64,000 nt of DNA from Mucilaginibacter celer (GTDB taxonomy: Bacteria; Bacteroidota; Bacteroidia; Sphingobacteriales; Sphingobacteriaceae), in assembly GCF_003576455.2 (NCBI RefSeq), contig NZ_CP032869.1:6758001-6822000 (forward strand), read 5' to 3'. Under the pieces are notes generated by a model, which did not search any database, was not told the DNA's origin, and saw nothing but the letters and a program-made list of their open reading frames with translations. The position numbers and the translations under genes are program-made. Positions within the stretch are counted from its first letter, which is position 1. Every line of letters begins with the position of its first letter. Below, one piece after another: positions 9,181 to 17,456 of the stretch.

Positions 9181-9330
9181 CTATTTATTAATCTCCCTAC
9201 GGGCTTGTTTTATGGCAGCAATTTGATCAGCTGAAAAAACAGGTGCTGCGAGTAGAAATGCCTTTAGTTCTGCTAAATCATCGGCTTTTGTACTTGCGGC
9301 GTTGTGAACGTCTTTTTTTTCATCTGCCAT
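9181..9330 (-). CDS. Small 49-aa protein at the head of the DUF433-DUF5615 unit
   Basis: An ATG-started frame (ATG at 9330, TAG at 9183-9181) encodes 49 residues starting MADEKKDVHN, with a middle LAELKAFLLAAP, and ending ARREINK. It is charged and predicted helical, without a signal peptide or membrane helix. It ends 18 bases before the DUF433 start and has a TAAATTTG promoter element three bases upstream of its ATG, which makes it the likely first gene of the unit. I do not recognise a family. It could be a third component or a leader peptide controlling the pair. Confidence 0.6.
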   Translation of the reverse strand: MADEKKDVHNAASTKADDLAELKAFLLAAPVFSADQIAAIKQARREINK

Positions 9331-9333
9331 ACT

Positions 9334-9341
9334 CAAATTTA
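9334..9341 (-). promoter_or_regulatory. Bacteroidota -7 promoter element TAAATTTG
   Basis: On the minus strand TAAATTTG fits TAnnTTTG and lies three bases before the ATG at 9330, giving a very short or absent leader. It supports 9330 as the head of the toxin-antitoxin-like unit. The upstream TTG element is not at ideal spacing. Confidence 0.4.
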
Positions 9342-9363
9342 CAAAATATTTAACGCAACATCA

Positions 9364-9819
9364 TCACATAACCACCCCAAACTGCTTTAAATGATGCGTA
9401 AAATGCTTACCATGCCAAATGATCCACTCATAATAATTTAAGGGGCCGAAACCACCGTGAATAACTTTAACATCATTGGTAGTAAAATACCTGTCGAACG
9501 CGTCCAGCTCTTTCATGAGCTGGTTAATGGCTGTTTCCAGGTCGGGATAGGTTAAGGCATCGGGTAGTTGTTCTAAAACTATGTTATGCGGAATTTCAGA
9601 ATCGGTATAAATGCCCCTTTGCTTGCGGCCTTCTGTATTTTCGTGCGGGCCATCCCAGCTTGGTATTTTGGTGCCGTTGGTGTACTGCACCTGGTCGATA
9701 AGATGTTCGATCATTTGCTGGGGTTTCATTTTTCCCCAAAGCGGCTGGGCTAATGGATCGAGCATCAGCAGCATGCGGTATAGTACCCGGCGGTTGGTGA
9801 TATCAACAAACTGGTTCAT
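9364..9819 (-). CDS. DinB-like / DUF1569-type protein
   Basis: 151 residues with ALDPLAQPLWGKMKP-like text (observed LDPLAQPLWGKMKPQQMIEHL), a mid-region of helices and the C-terminal motif EWIIWHGKHFTHHLKQFG. A His near the start (MIEHL) and the final H..HHLKQF pattern are characteristic of four-helix DinB-superfamily metal-binding proteins such as DUF1569. Its biochemical role is not known. It is a single gene, divergent from the beta-lactamase-like gene on the other side. Confidence 0.65.
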   Translation of the reverse strand: MNQFVDITNRRVLYRMLLMLDPLAQPLWGKMKPQQMIEHLIDQVQYTNGTKIPSWDGPHENTEGRKQRGIYTDSEIPHNIVLEQLPDALTYPDLETAINQLMKELDAFDRYFTTNDVKVIHGGFGPLNYYEWIIWHGKHFTHHLKQFGVVM

Positions 9820-9925
9820 GTATAACAGATATGGTGCGAATATAAACTCATTGGTTTAAGCTCGTCGCGAATGAATTGTCTTTTATGATAAAATGATTAT
9901 TTTCATTTTTTTAAGATCATCCGCC

Positions 9926-10837
9926 ATGATAAAACAAACACTCACTTTCCTGTTGCTATTGCTGTCGGCCGCAGCTTTTTCACAAACCGATAACAAGCTC
10001 GCAGTCAAATTACAGGATGTTGTTAAGGGCTTCCATGGGCAGGTCGGCATCTACGTACAAAACCTCAAAACCGGCAAAACCGTGGAGATCAATGCGGATA
10101 CCCTTTTTCCGACCGCCAGCATGATTAAAGTAAGCATCCAATGCGGCGTAATGGATAAAATTGAAAAAGGTGAACTGCAATACAACCAAAAACTGGTTTA
10201 CCGCGATTCATTACTGTATGCAGGCGAAGACCTGTTGGGCTCATTTAAAGATAAAGATACCGTGCAGCTAAGTAAAGTGGCCATGCTGATGATTACCATG
10301 AGCGATAATACCGCCAGCCTGTGGTTGCAAAAACTGGTTGGCGGCCAGTACATTAACAACTGGCTCGATCAAAACGGTTTTAAGGTAATGCGGGTAAACT
10401 CGCGGGTTGCAGGTAGGGAAGCTGTCCGTAAAATTTATGGCTGGGGCGTGAGCACCCCGCGCGAGATGTGCCGTTTGTTTACCATGATCCGTGAGGGTAA
10501 GGCCGTGAGCGCCGCCGCCAGCGAACGCATGTACCGCAACATGGGTCGTATTTATTGGGACGAGCATGCGTTATCACAAATTCCGCCGTATGTGCATACG
10601 ATATCCAAGCAGGGTGCTGTTGATGAATCGCGCTCCGAAACGGTTTTGGTGAACGCGCCGCATGGCGATTATGTGTTTTCAGTAATTACCAATCATAATA
10701 CTGATACCAGTTGGACGCCCAATAACGAAGCCGGGCTGCTCATTAAAAAAGTATCGGCATTGTTATGGCATTATTTTGAGCCGGGCGATAAATGGCAACC
10801 GGCAGACGGGGTGGATAAATTTATGCTGAATGAATAA
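9926..10837 (+). CDS. Class A beta-lactamase-like serine hydrolase (secreted)
   Basis: 303 residues from ATG 9926, where a signal peptide (IKQTLTFLLLLLSAAAFSQ) begins; the frame is open 11 codons further upstream but that extension spoils the signal. It has the SxxK motif S65-MIK68, the second motif S126-D-N128, and a KQG (228-230) where class A enzymes have KTG. The general-base Glu of the omega loop is not obvious. It is periplasmic by prediction. It may be a narrow beta-lactamase or a peptidoglycan-related serine hydrolase; resistance should not be assumed. Confidence 0.78.
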   Translation: MIKQTLTFLLLLLSAAAFSQTDNKLAVKLQDVVKGFHGQVGIYVQNLKTGKTVEINADTLFPTASMIKVSIQCGVMDKIEKGELQYNQKLVYRDSLLYAGEDLLGSFKDKDTVQLSKVAMLMITMSDNTASLWLQKLVGGQYINNWLDQNGFKVMRVNSRVAGREAVRKIYGWGVSTPREMCRLFTMIREGKAVSAAASERMYRNMGRIYWDEHALSQIPPYVHTISKQGAVDESRSETVLVNAPHGDYVFSVITNHNTDTSWTPNNEAGLLIKKVSALLWHYFEPGDKWQPADGVDKFMLNE

Positions 10838-10987
10838 CAGGATTAACCTTCTTTAACTTCATTCATCATCAAACGATAAAATTTTAAGTAATATTTATGC
10901 GGGATAGGTGTTAATTGTAAGGCATTTGCTATTATTGGGCAATCGATTACGATGTGTTAATTGTACACATTAAACCACACCTATTTT

Positions 10988-13351
10988 ATGCGTAAATTAT
11001 TTACTTTTTTACTTTTACTGATCACCGCCCTCAAAGCCCAAAGCCAAACTACGGGCGATTTACCGGGCACCGTTACCGACATTCATGGCCAACCCATAGC
11101 CGGGGCAACGGTTTACCTGCTTAATACCAATTACAGCACCAGCGCCGATAAAAACGGTAATTTTACATTGCGCCATATCAGCACCGGTAAATACACCCTG
11201 CATATCAGCGCGGTGGGTTATGCTGCCAAAAATATCCCGGTAAATATGATAGGCACGGCACGCCCCATAACTTTCCAGCTTAATGATGCCGGTAACCAGT
11301 TAGATGAGGTTACGGTATCTGCCCAAAAAGTTGAAGAGCAGGCACAGCGGGTACCATTCAGCATCTCCACCCTATCGGCCAGGCAAATTCAGAATTACCG
11401 CCTTTGGGATTTGAAGGATCTTACTGCCATTGTACCTAACTTAAACTCCGGTGCTCCGGGCGATGGCCGTACAGTTACCGGTATGCGTGGTATAGTTACT
11501 ACCTCGTACGATCCTGCCGTGGCAACTTATATTGATGGGGTTAACCAGTACGGTTTGGATACCTACATCCCGGCGCTTTTAGATGTGGATAGGATAGAGG
11601 TTTTACGTGGTCCGCAGGGAACATTGTATGGCCGTAATGCTACCGGCGGCGTTATTAATGTGATCACCAAACAGCCATCAAACGCAGTAAGCGGTTTTGC
11701 AGGTATCGATATCGGCAATTTTAACCAGCAGCGTTATACCTTAGGAATCAAAGCGCCTCTGGTAAAAGATAAATTGTATTTAGGTGTTGCCGGGATTTAT
11801 TCGGGTTTTAATGGTTTTTATACCAACACGTTTAACAATACCCATTTTGATAAGCAGCACTTCTTTTTAGGTAACTATTACCTTAAGTTTTTAGCTACTT
11901 CAAAACTGGCTTTCACCCTCAACGTAAAAAATTACAATAACCGCAATAACGGCGCTTTCACGCTGGCAGGTTCACCCGATGAAGCATTGGAACACCCTTT
12001 CCAGGTTAACCAGAACGCTACTACCCGGATGATCGATAATACCTTCCAATCGTCATTAACGGCTAATTACAGCGGCAGCGATTTTAACTTTACTTCGCAA
12101 ACCTCTTACCAGGTTAATAACCGTTACTATAGCACACCTATTGATGGCGACTTTTCGCCTATCGATGCGGTATCTATCGTAAACAACTACGGCGACAAAT
12201 GGAATAAAGTAAAAACCACCATCCAGGAGTTTAGGTTTACCTCGCCTGCCTCATCAACTTCAAAACTGAAATGGGCTGCCGGTACTTATGGCTTTTACCA
12301 CTACGCCCCTAACCGCCAGGGTACCTACTTCGGTGCAGACGCAGCTGCTGTTGGCTCGCCTATGACCAACTTTACCAGCATCAACACCAATACCGACAGG
12401 AACTACGGCATAGCCGTTTACGGCCAGGCTACCTATGCTGTTACCGAACAGTTTGATATCACCGCCGGTTTACGTTACGATTACGAGCATAAAAAAGAAA
12501 GCATCCTGGGCGAATTTCAGCCCGATGGGGCCGATGCTATCGTTACCCGCTCGGATACATCGTCAACAGCGCATTACAAAGCCTTTACACCAAAGCTGAG
12601 TTTAGCCTATCATCTATCGGCACACAATAACCTTTTTGCTTCTTACAGCCGGGGCTTTCGTGCCGGGGGCATTACGGAGTTAGGTTCTGATCCAGTATCA
12701 ACGCCGCCATTATATTCGTTTAAACCGGAGTACAGCAACAATTATGAGATCGGTTCGAAGAATGATTTCCTGGATAATCGCCTGCGCGTGAACTTAACCG
12801 CGTTTTATACCCGTGTAACTGATGCTCAGGTGCCAACCTTGATATTGCCTGATGCCATCACAATCACCAAAAACGCGGGTAAACTAAGTAGCAAAGGTGT
12901 TGAGGCCGAAATTAATGCCACGCCGGTAAAAGGCCTTGAAATTGATTGTAATTTTGGCTACACCCACGCCCGCTACACAACCTTAGTTGTAGGCAGCAAC
13001 GGCGAAGAGGTGAATTTAAAAGGCAACAAACAAATTTATACGCCTAACATTACCAGTATGCTGGCCCTGCAATACGGCTATAATCTGGGCGGCCCGCTAA
13101 AAACCAAGCTGATTGCCCGCGGCGAATGGCGTTACCTTGGCGATCAGTATTTTGATCTGGCTAACCAGATTGAACAAAGGCATTACAGCAAGTTCAACGC
13201 CCGTGTAGGCGTTAGTACCAAAAGGTTCGGTTTATTTTTCTGGGAAAGCAATATCGCCAACAAAAAATATATTGATTATGCCTATGATTTTGGCGCAACG
13301 CATTTAGGTAACCCGCGTACTTATGGGGTGTCGCTGAATACTTCTTTCTAA
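10988..13351 (+). CDS. TonB-dependent receptor (siderophore/iron-complex type)
   Basis: 787 residues from ATG 10988, which starts a good signal peptide (RKLFTFLLLLITALKAQSQ); an in-frame TTG at 10961 is less likely. A carboxypeptidase-regulatory-like domain (GTVTDIHGQPIAGATVYL, about 28-105) precedes a plug with DVDRIEVLRGPQGTLYGRNA and GGVINVITK, then a 22-strand-type barrel ending GVSLNTSF. The plug resembles iron-complex or small hydrophobic ligand receptors. It is a single gene followed by a strong terminator. The substrate is unknown. Confidence 0.9.
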   Translation: MRKLFTFLLLLITALKAQSQTTGDLPGTVTDIHGQPIAGATVYLLNTNYSTSADKNGNFTLRHISTGKYTLHISAVGYAAKNIPVNMIGTARPITFQLNDAGNQLDEVTVSAQKVEEQAQRVPFSISTLSARQIQNYRLWDLKDLTAIVPNLNSGAPGDGRTVTGMRGIVTTSYDPAVATYIDGVNQYGLDTYIPALLDVDRIEVLRGPQGTLYGRNATGGVINVITKQPSNAVSGFAGIDIGNFNQQRYTLGIKAPLVKDKLYLGVAGIYSGFNGFYTNTFNNTHFDKQHFFLGNYYLKFLATSKLAFTLNVKNYNNRNNGAFTLAGSPDEALEHPFQVNQNATTRMIDNTFQSSLTANYSGSDFNFTSQTSYQVNNRYYSTPIDGDFSPIDAVSIVNNYGDKWNKVKTTIQEFRFTSPASSTSKLKWAAGTYGFYHYAPNRQGTYFGADAAAVGSPMTNFTSINTNTDRNYGIAVYGQATYAVTEQFDITAGLRYDYEHKKESILGEFQPDGADAIVTRSDTSSTAHYKAFTPKLSLAYHLSAHNNLFASYSRGFRAGGITELGSDPVSTPPLYSFKPEYSNNYEIGSKNDFLDNRLRVNLTAFYTRVTDAQVPTLILPDAITITKNAGKLSSKGVEAEINATPVKGLEIDCNFGYTHARYTTLVVGSNGEEVNLKGNKQIYTPNITSMLALQYGYNLGGPLKTKLIARGEWRYLGDQYFDLANQIEQRHYSKFNARVGVSTKRFGLFFWESNIANKKYIDYAYDFGATHLGNPRTYGVSLNTSF

Positions 13352-13373
13352 TCAGAAATATTATCACACTTTT

Positions 13374-13410
13374 CAAAGGCTGTATAAATCTTCGGTTTAT
13401 ACAGCCTTTG
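13374..13410 (+). terminator. Hairpin terminator after the receptor gene
   Basis: A nearly perfect stem of CAAAGGCTGTATAAA and its complement TTTATACAGCCTTTG with the loop TCTTCGG begins 22 bases after the stop codon. The 3' side is not T-rich, so its strength is a guess. Confidence 0.65.
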
Positions 13411-13483
13411 TGGTTAAAACGGTGTTGGCGATCACCTCGATTTTTTTTACAATCAGCCCTTTACCGCTTTCATTCGTATTTAT

Positions 13484-13491
13484 TACCTTTG
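13484..13491 (+). promoter_or_regulatory. Bacteroidota -7 promoter element TACCTTTG
   Basis: TACCTTTG matches TAnnTTTG and lies 28 bases before the ATG of the peptidyl-prolyl isomerase gene. Confidence 0.5.
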
Positions 13492-13519
13492 CCAACTGTT
13501 TTCATAAAAAACAAATAAA

Positions 13520-13957
13520 ATGAGCAAAGCAATTATCAAAACCGAAAAAGGCGACATGACCGTTGAGTTTTACGATCAGGATGCCCCAAATACCGTTGCT
13601 AATTTTAAAAAATTAGCAAAATCAAACTTTTATGATAATGTGATCTTTCACCGCGTTATCCCTAATTTCATGATCCAGGGTGGCGATCCAACCGGTACCG
13701 GTGCCGGTGGTCCGGGTTACAAAATTGATTGCGAGCTTACAGGCAACAACCAATACCATGATCGTGGTGTGCTTTCTATGGCACATGCTGGCCGTAACAC
13801 AGGTGGTTCACAATTCTTTATTTGCCATAACCGTGCAAACACTGCCCACCTTGATCGTAACCACACCGTATTTGGTAAAGTGATTGAAAATGTTGACGTT
13901 GTTGACGCTATCCGTCAGGGCGATAAGATATTGGGTATCGAAGTTATAGAAGATTAA
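13520..13957 (+). CDS. Cyclophilin-type peptidyl-prolyl cis-trans isomerase
   Basis: 145-residue single-domain cyclophilin without signal peptide, so a cytoplasmic protein-folding helper. The catalytic region VIFHRVIPNFMIQGGDPTGT (catalytic Arg in FHR), GRNTGGSQFFICH and the HTVFGKVIENVDVVDAI segment are complete. It is separated from the following DUF5606 gene by a 73-base word-type hairpin, which may or may not uncouple the two genes. Confidence 0.95.
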   Translation: MSKAIIKTEKGDMTVEFYDQDAPNTVANFKKLAKSNFYDNVIFHRVIPNFMIQGGDPTGTGAGGPGYKIDCELTGNNQYHDRGVLSMAHAGRNTGGSQFFICHNRANTAHLDRNHTVFGKVIENVDVVDAIRQGDKILGIEVIED

Positions 13958-14030
13958 GTGAATGGTTGATTATGTGAGTGGTTGAATGGTTTTAACCACT
14001 TAACCATTCACCCAATCAACCCAATCAACA
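13958..14030. repeat. Word-type hairpin (GTGAGTGGTTGA family)
   Basis: The left side repeats GTGAATGGTTGATT and GTGAGTGGTTGAATGG. The right side reads CCACTTAACCATTCACCC and AATCAACCCAATCAAC, the same words on the other strand. It fills the entire space between two genes, starting at the base after the stop codon. The same vocabulary recurs at 30672-30777 and, degenerately, at 57356-57465. Confidence 0.75.
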
Positions 14031-14036
14031 TAAAAC

Positions 14037-14543
14037 ATGAATTTACAGGGAATAGTATCCGTATCGGGCAAGCCGGGTTTATGGAGAGCATTGGCGCAAA
14101 ACAAAACCGGTTACGTACTGGAAAGTTTAGACGCACAAAAAACAAAACTGATCGCCAACCTGTCAACAGCTAAATTAGCTGCTTTGGCCGAGATCACCAT
14201 TTTTGGTGTTGATGACGACATCAGGTTAACAGATGTATTGGAGCGCATGAAATCGGCAGCTAACATCCCCGATGTTAAAGCTGATGGGAAAGCATTACGC
14301 ACCTTCTTTTACGAAGTAGCGCCCGATCATGATGAAGAGAAAGTTTACTCATCAGATATTAAAAAAGTAATAACCTGGTTTAACATCCTGAAACCGCTGC
14401 CACTTTTTGATGAAGCCGATCCAACACAGGCACCAGCACCTGTAGCAGAGGAACCGGTTGCAGAAGCAGTAGCAGTTGAGCCGGAAGCAGAGCCAGCCGC
14501 ACCAAAGCCAAAAGCTAAAAAAGCAACAAAAAAAGCCGAATAA
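14037..14543 (+). CDS. DUF5606 family protein
   Basis: 168 residues. The conserved part covers about 1-125: MNLQGIVSVSGKPGLWRAL, ENLSTAKLAAL-like text (observed IANLSTAKLAALAEITIFG) and YSSDIKKVITWFNIL. The C-terminal 40 residues are a low-complexity Pro/Ala/Glu tail ending in lysine-rich KPKAKKATKKAE. The family is widespread in Bacteroidota and cytoplasmic, with no known function. The TAA stop lies inside the loop of its terminator. Confidence 0.85.
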   Translation: MNLQGIVSVSGKPGLWRALAQNKTGYVLESLDAQKTKLIANLSTAKLAALAEITIFGVDDDIRLTDVLERMKSAANIPDVKADGKALRTFFYEVAPDHDEEKVYSSDIKKVITWFNILKPLPLFDEADPTQAPAPVAEEPVAEAVAVEPEAEPAAPKPKAKKATKKAE

Positions 14544-14558
14544 TATTCGGCTTTTTTT
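14527..14558 (+). terminator. Intrinsic terminator overlapping the DUF5606 stop codon
   Basis: AAAAAAAGCCGAA and TTCGGCTTTTTTT form the stem, and the stop codon TAA lies in the central TAATA. This is the clearest rho-independent structure of the window, with A and T tracts on both sides so it can act in either direction. Confidence 0.85.
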
Positions 14559-14576
14559 GTTTAGCATATTCTCTAT

Positions 14577-14674
14577 CGTCATGCCGAACTTTTTTCGGCA
14601 ACCCACAGGACAGGTAAACGCATTGTTAGCACAATTGCTTAGCAAGTGGGATGTTGAAACGAGTTCAACATGAC
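14577..14674. repeat. GTCAT...ATGAC hairpin, subtype with CCCACAGGACAGGTA
   Basis: The left end CGTCATGCCGAA and right end GTTCAACATGAC bracket about 75 bases that include CCCACAGGACAGGTA and GCTTAGCAAGTGGGATG. The element at 61936-62034 is a clear second copy. It lies between convergent genes. Confidence 0.75.
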
Positions 14675-14721
14675 CGTAGTGTTATTATACCTCTGACAGG
14701 TAAATAGCTCTCAAAATCGCT

Positions 14722-15435
14722 TTACTCCGTATCCGTATAAGCATCTCCCCCAATAAAAATCATGGTATTTGTAGCGTGCGCAGGAGAACCGGTTGCTCCC
14801 AACGCGAATGATTTCCTAATCACTTTGCTACCATAATTCAACTCGATAGTATTACCGTATATTTTATAGGTGCCGCCGTTGGCTGTCTTTTTCCAGGCCG
14901 TTGCTCCGGGTGTCATCACCCCGCCGTTTGAGCCTTCGGTGAAGTGGGTAGCATCGATGAAATTGATCTTGTTGATGACCAGGGCGTTGGTGCCATTTCC
15001 GTAATCGCCGCCGCTTACTTTTTCATAACCTTTTTTCAGTTTAATAGCCCCGGTATATGGATAAGCCGGGAACCAGTTACCCGCCCCCAATTTATAATCG
15101 TGCGTTTTGCCGGAGTTGTTAGTAAGATAAAACGTATCACCTGTTTTTTTCCACGTACCCCAGGCTTTTGGTCGACTGCTTTTAGCAGCGCCTACATTCA
15201 ATGTTTCAACGGGTTCATCGCCAACATCAAAATATTCGCCATTTTTAAACAGTACAACAGGTTCAAAAGAGATGGCTGCCGGATAACCGCTCACCGCCCT
15301 GAAATACCAGCCTTCAACAGCACGAGCAGCTGTTATTGATTTGTGATGAGCGCTGCCATTTTTGGTTTTAGCGGCGCTTAAATGTAATGCGAAGCCCAAA
15401 ACGGCAAGGCAAATTGCCAGGTGTTTAACTTTCAT
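14722..15435 (-). CDS. Secreted protein of unknown function
   Basis: 237 residues with a signal peptide (KHLAICLAVLGFALHLSAA). The mature part is glycine- and aromatic-rich and probably beta-structured. Two segments look like a tandem of the same layout: EPVETLNVGAAKSSRPKAWG-TWKKTGDTFYL and GATAWKKTANGGTYKIYGNT, each a 'WKKT-G-x(2-4)-Y/F' stretch, as in small secreted lipocalin-like or TIM-type 'green light' domains of unknown role. I do not recognise a named family. It stands alone. Confidence 0.7.
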   Translation of the reverse strand: MKVKHLAICLAVLGFALHLSAAKTKNGSAHHKSITAARAVEGWYFRAVSGYPAAISFEPVVLFKNGEYFDVGDEPVETLNVGAAKSSRPKAWGTWKKTGDTFYLTNNSGKTHDYKLGAGNWFPAYPYTGAIKLKKGYEKVSGGDYGNGTNALVINKINFIDATHFTEGSNGGVMTPGATAWKKTANGGTYKIYGNTIELNYGSKVIRKSFALGATGSPAHATNTMIFIGGDAYTDTE

Positions 15436-15521
15436 ATCATTTAATGTTTTGGTTAACTGTATTAATTAACTCAAACATTAATGATTTGGTTTGATGTATT
15501 TGATTAAGCTTCTGTTAATGC

Positions 15522-15929
15522 TTAGGCATCCACCGCATCATAAACAATAACCTTTTCCCAAAGGTGACTGCAGTTTTTAATAAACTCAAGGTGAATAGGG
15601 TGACTTTGATAAGTAGCCTGCCCGGCCAGATCGCTAAAAAACATCAACTCAGATACAGCCCACGAGTTATCAACCACCTCGCGTTTTTCAGTACTGGCTA
15701 CAATGCCCACACGCAGTTTACGCACAGTTTCAATTTTGGCAAGGCTTTTAACACCGGCTACCAGTTTATCCCGGTCTTCAACCGAGCCGGGGTTTTTAAG
15801 CCAGAAAAATACGTGGTGAACTATCGGCCATTCTTCTTTTTGGGCATTCAATGATATTGCCGAGGCAGAAACGGTGCCTGCCGCTAAAGCTGCAGAAGTT
15901 GCTATAAATTTTCTTCGGGTTGATTTCAT
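15522..15929 (-). CDS. Dabb (stress-responsive A/B barrel) domain protein with Tat-type signal
   Basis: 135 residues. The N-terminus STRRKFIATSAALAAG is a twin-arginine-like signal, followed by a ferredoxin-like A/B barrel: VHHVFFWLKNPGS, KLRVGIVAS and HLEFIKNCSHLWEKVIVYD. The family dimerises and has mixed functions including stress response and polyketide cyclisation. The export signal is usual for Bacteroidota members. Ligand and role are not known. Confidence 0.85.
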   Translation of the reverse strand: MKSTRRKFIATSAALAAGTVSASAISLNAQKEEWPIVHHVFFWLKNPGSVEDRDKLVAGVKSLAKIETVRKLRVGIVASTEKREVVDNSWAVSELMFFSDLAGQATYQSHPIHLEFIKNCSHLWEKVIVYDAVDA

Positions 15930-15991
15930 AACAGGAAATAATTGGCTATTAAGGTAACAAGAAAATTTGATTTACCTTCAATACTATCATA

Positions 15992-16282
15992 TCAGAAGAT
16001 ATCCAAAATATAAACCAGGAAAATCAGCGGCAAAACATTCAAAAACACCATCAAACCTATGTTTTGGTCTTCGGGCTTCCGCTTTGAGTAATAACCCTTC
16101 AGGTATCCAGCAAAAATGATGTAATAAACAAAGGGAAGGGCAAATATCGCAGCCAAAAGCTTCCCCGCCGGACCAATTAATTGCCCCCAGCCCAATATTA
16201 CGGGCCATGCTATCATTCCTATTACCTCCAGAATGGCGATAATAAAAAGCACGTTTAAGGTTTTGGTTTTCGCTTTGCTCAT
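15992..16282 (-). CDS. Small membrane protein, unknown function
   Basis: 96 residues with three probable membrane helices (about 9-31, 38-62 and 74-94), a basic N-terminus (SKAKTKT) and a short polar loop SKRKPEDQN. I recognise no family. The codon use and clean start make it a likely real gene. It sits between the Dabb and cation-efflux genes on the same strand. Confidence 0.65.
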   Translation of the reverse strand: MSKAKTKTLNVLFIIAILEVIGMIAWPVILGWGQLIGPAGKLLAAIFALPFVYYIIFAGYLKGYYSKRKPEDQNIGLMVFLNVLPLIFLVYILDIF

Positions 16283-16340
16283 TTAAGGTAATTGCTTACC
16301 ATAAATATAGGTAAATGAAGCTATTTAATAAAATATAAGG

Positions 16341-17279
16341 TTATAAACACTCCGGTTGCTTACATTCCTCTTCGCTAAACTCAGGCTCAAAAGTACAATG
16401 GGTGATTTCCAAATGCTCCATGCGGTGGCGCAAATCGTGTTTAATATCATCAAACTTAGCCATAGCCTCGGGCTTGATAAGCAGATGTGCGGTAAGGGCG
16501 TTTTCGGTAGTGCTTAAAGCCCAAACGTGGATATGGTGTGCGTTAATCACGCCATCGCATTTCGTCAGCTCGGCACGGATTTTTTCGATGTCCATTTCGG
16601 CGGGTACGCCGTCCATTTCTAAACGTAAGCTGGCTGTTAACAAGCTCCAGGTGCCGCGAAGGATCACAAAACCGATAATCAGGCTAACTAAACTATCAAT
16701 CCAGTACAGATTAGTAAAATAGATGATAACTCCCGATAAAACCACACCCAGCGAAACTATGGCATCAACAGCCATGTGCAGATACGCGCCCTTCACATTC
16801 AGGTCGGTATCTTTATCTTTTACAAATAACCAGGCGGTAAAACCATTAATGGCAATGCCGATAAAAGCCACCCATGCCATGGTTCCGCCCGAGACCACTT
16901 CGGGATTCATGAAACGCATCACGGCCTCGTAAATAATAAAACCCACCGCCACAAACAGTATCACCGCGTTAAAAAACGATACAATGATGGTTGAACGCTT
17001 GTAGCCATAAGTATATTGGCTGTTGGCATTTACTTTAGATAATTTAAAGGCCAGCAAGGCAAGCGCCAGCGAAGCAACATCGCTCAGGTTGTGGCCCGCA
17101 TCGGTTAACAACGATAAGGAGTGGGTAAAGAAACCCGTAGCTGCCTCAACAACCACAAATACCGAGTTAAGCACAATGCCCCATATAAAAGCCGAATTTA
17201 AATGATCCAGCTTGGGCACATGGTCATGATGATGATGCCCATGCCCGTGCGAATGTGAATGATCGTGACCTGCTGACAT
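16341..17279 (-). CDS. Cation diffusion facilitator (zinc/divalent metal efflux)
   Basis: 312 residues. A histidine-rich N-terminus (HDHSHSHGHGHHHHDH) is followed by six membrane helices and a C-terminal cytoplasmic domain. The metal-site pair is visible as LTDAGHNLSD (helix 2) and HMAVDA (helix 5). Members exchange Zn2+ or Co2+/Cd2+ for protons. The C-terminal ECKQPECL tail adds two cysteines. A TACCTTTG element lies five bases upstream of the ATG, giving a nearly leaderless message. Confidence 0.93.
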   Translation of the reverse strand: MSAGHDHSHSHGHGHHHHDHVPKLDHLNSAFIWGIVLNSVFVVVEAATGFFTHSLSLLTDAGHNLSDVASLALALLAFKLSKVNANSQYTYGYKRSTIIVSFFNAVILFVAVGFIIYEAVMRFMNPEVVSGGTMAWVAFIGIAINGFTAWLFVKDKDTDLNVKGAYLHMAVDAIVSLGVVLSGVIIYFTNLYWIDSLVSLIIGFVILRGTWSLLTASLRLEMDGVPAEMDIEKIRAELTKCDGVINAHHIHVWALSTTENALTAHLLIKPEAMAKFDDIKHDLRHRMEHLEITHCTFEPEFSEEECKQPECL

Positions 17280-17283
17280 TTAG

Positions 17284-17291
17284 CAAAGGTA
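17284..17291 (-). promoter_or_regulatory. Bacteroidota -7 promoter element TACCTTTG for the cation exporter
   Basis: TACCTTTG on the minus strand ends five bases before the ATG at 17279. Confidence 0.5.
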
Positions 17292-17295
17292 GGGA

Positions 17296-17340
17296 AAGAT
17301 GTGCAGATATGCAGATGTGCTAATGTGCAGATTCATGGAT
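17296..17340. repeat. Short word tract (GATGTGCAGATATGC)
   Basis: GATGTGCAGATATGCAGATG is followed by a slightly changed TGCTAATGTGCAGATTCATG. It is a direct word repeat without a clear inverted arm, located between the exporter promoter and the hairpin at 17350. Confidence 0.4.
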
Positions 17341-17349
17341 TGTTCATGT

Positions 17350-17443
17350 TGTCTGAACTCGAATTTGGGTGAATTAAAGAATTATCAGAATGCCTGGCAA
17401 ATTCGAAAAATTCTAATAATTCCCCCAAAGTCGAGTTCAGACA
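17350..17443. repeat. TGTCTGAA...TTCAGACA palindromic element
   Basis: Left arm TGTCTGAACTCGAATTTGGG, right arm CCCAAAGTCGAGTTCAGACA. Between them AGAATTATCAGAATGCC and AAATTCTAATAATTCC-like text are again mutually complementary. It separates the cation exporter from rlmH. Confidence 0.75.
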
Positions 17444-17456
17444 AACAAATCAACGG

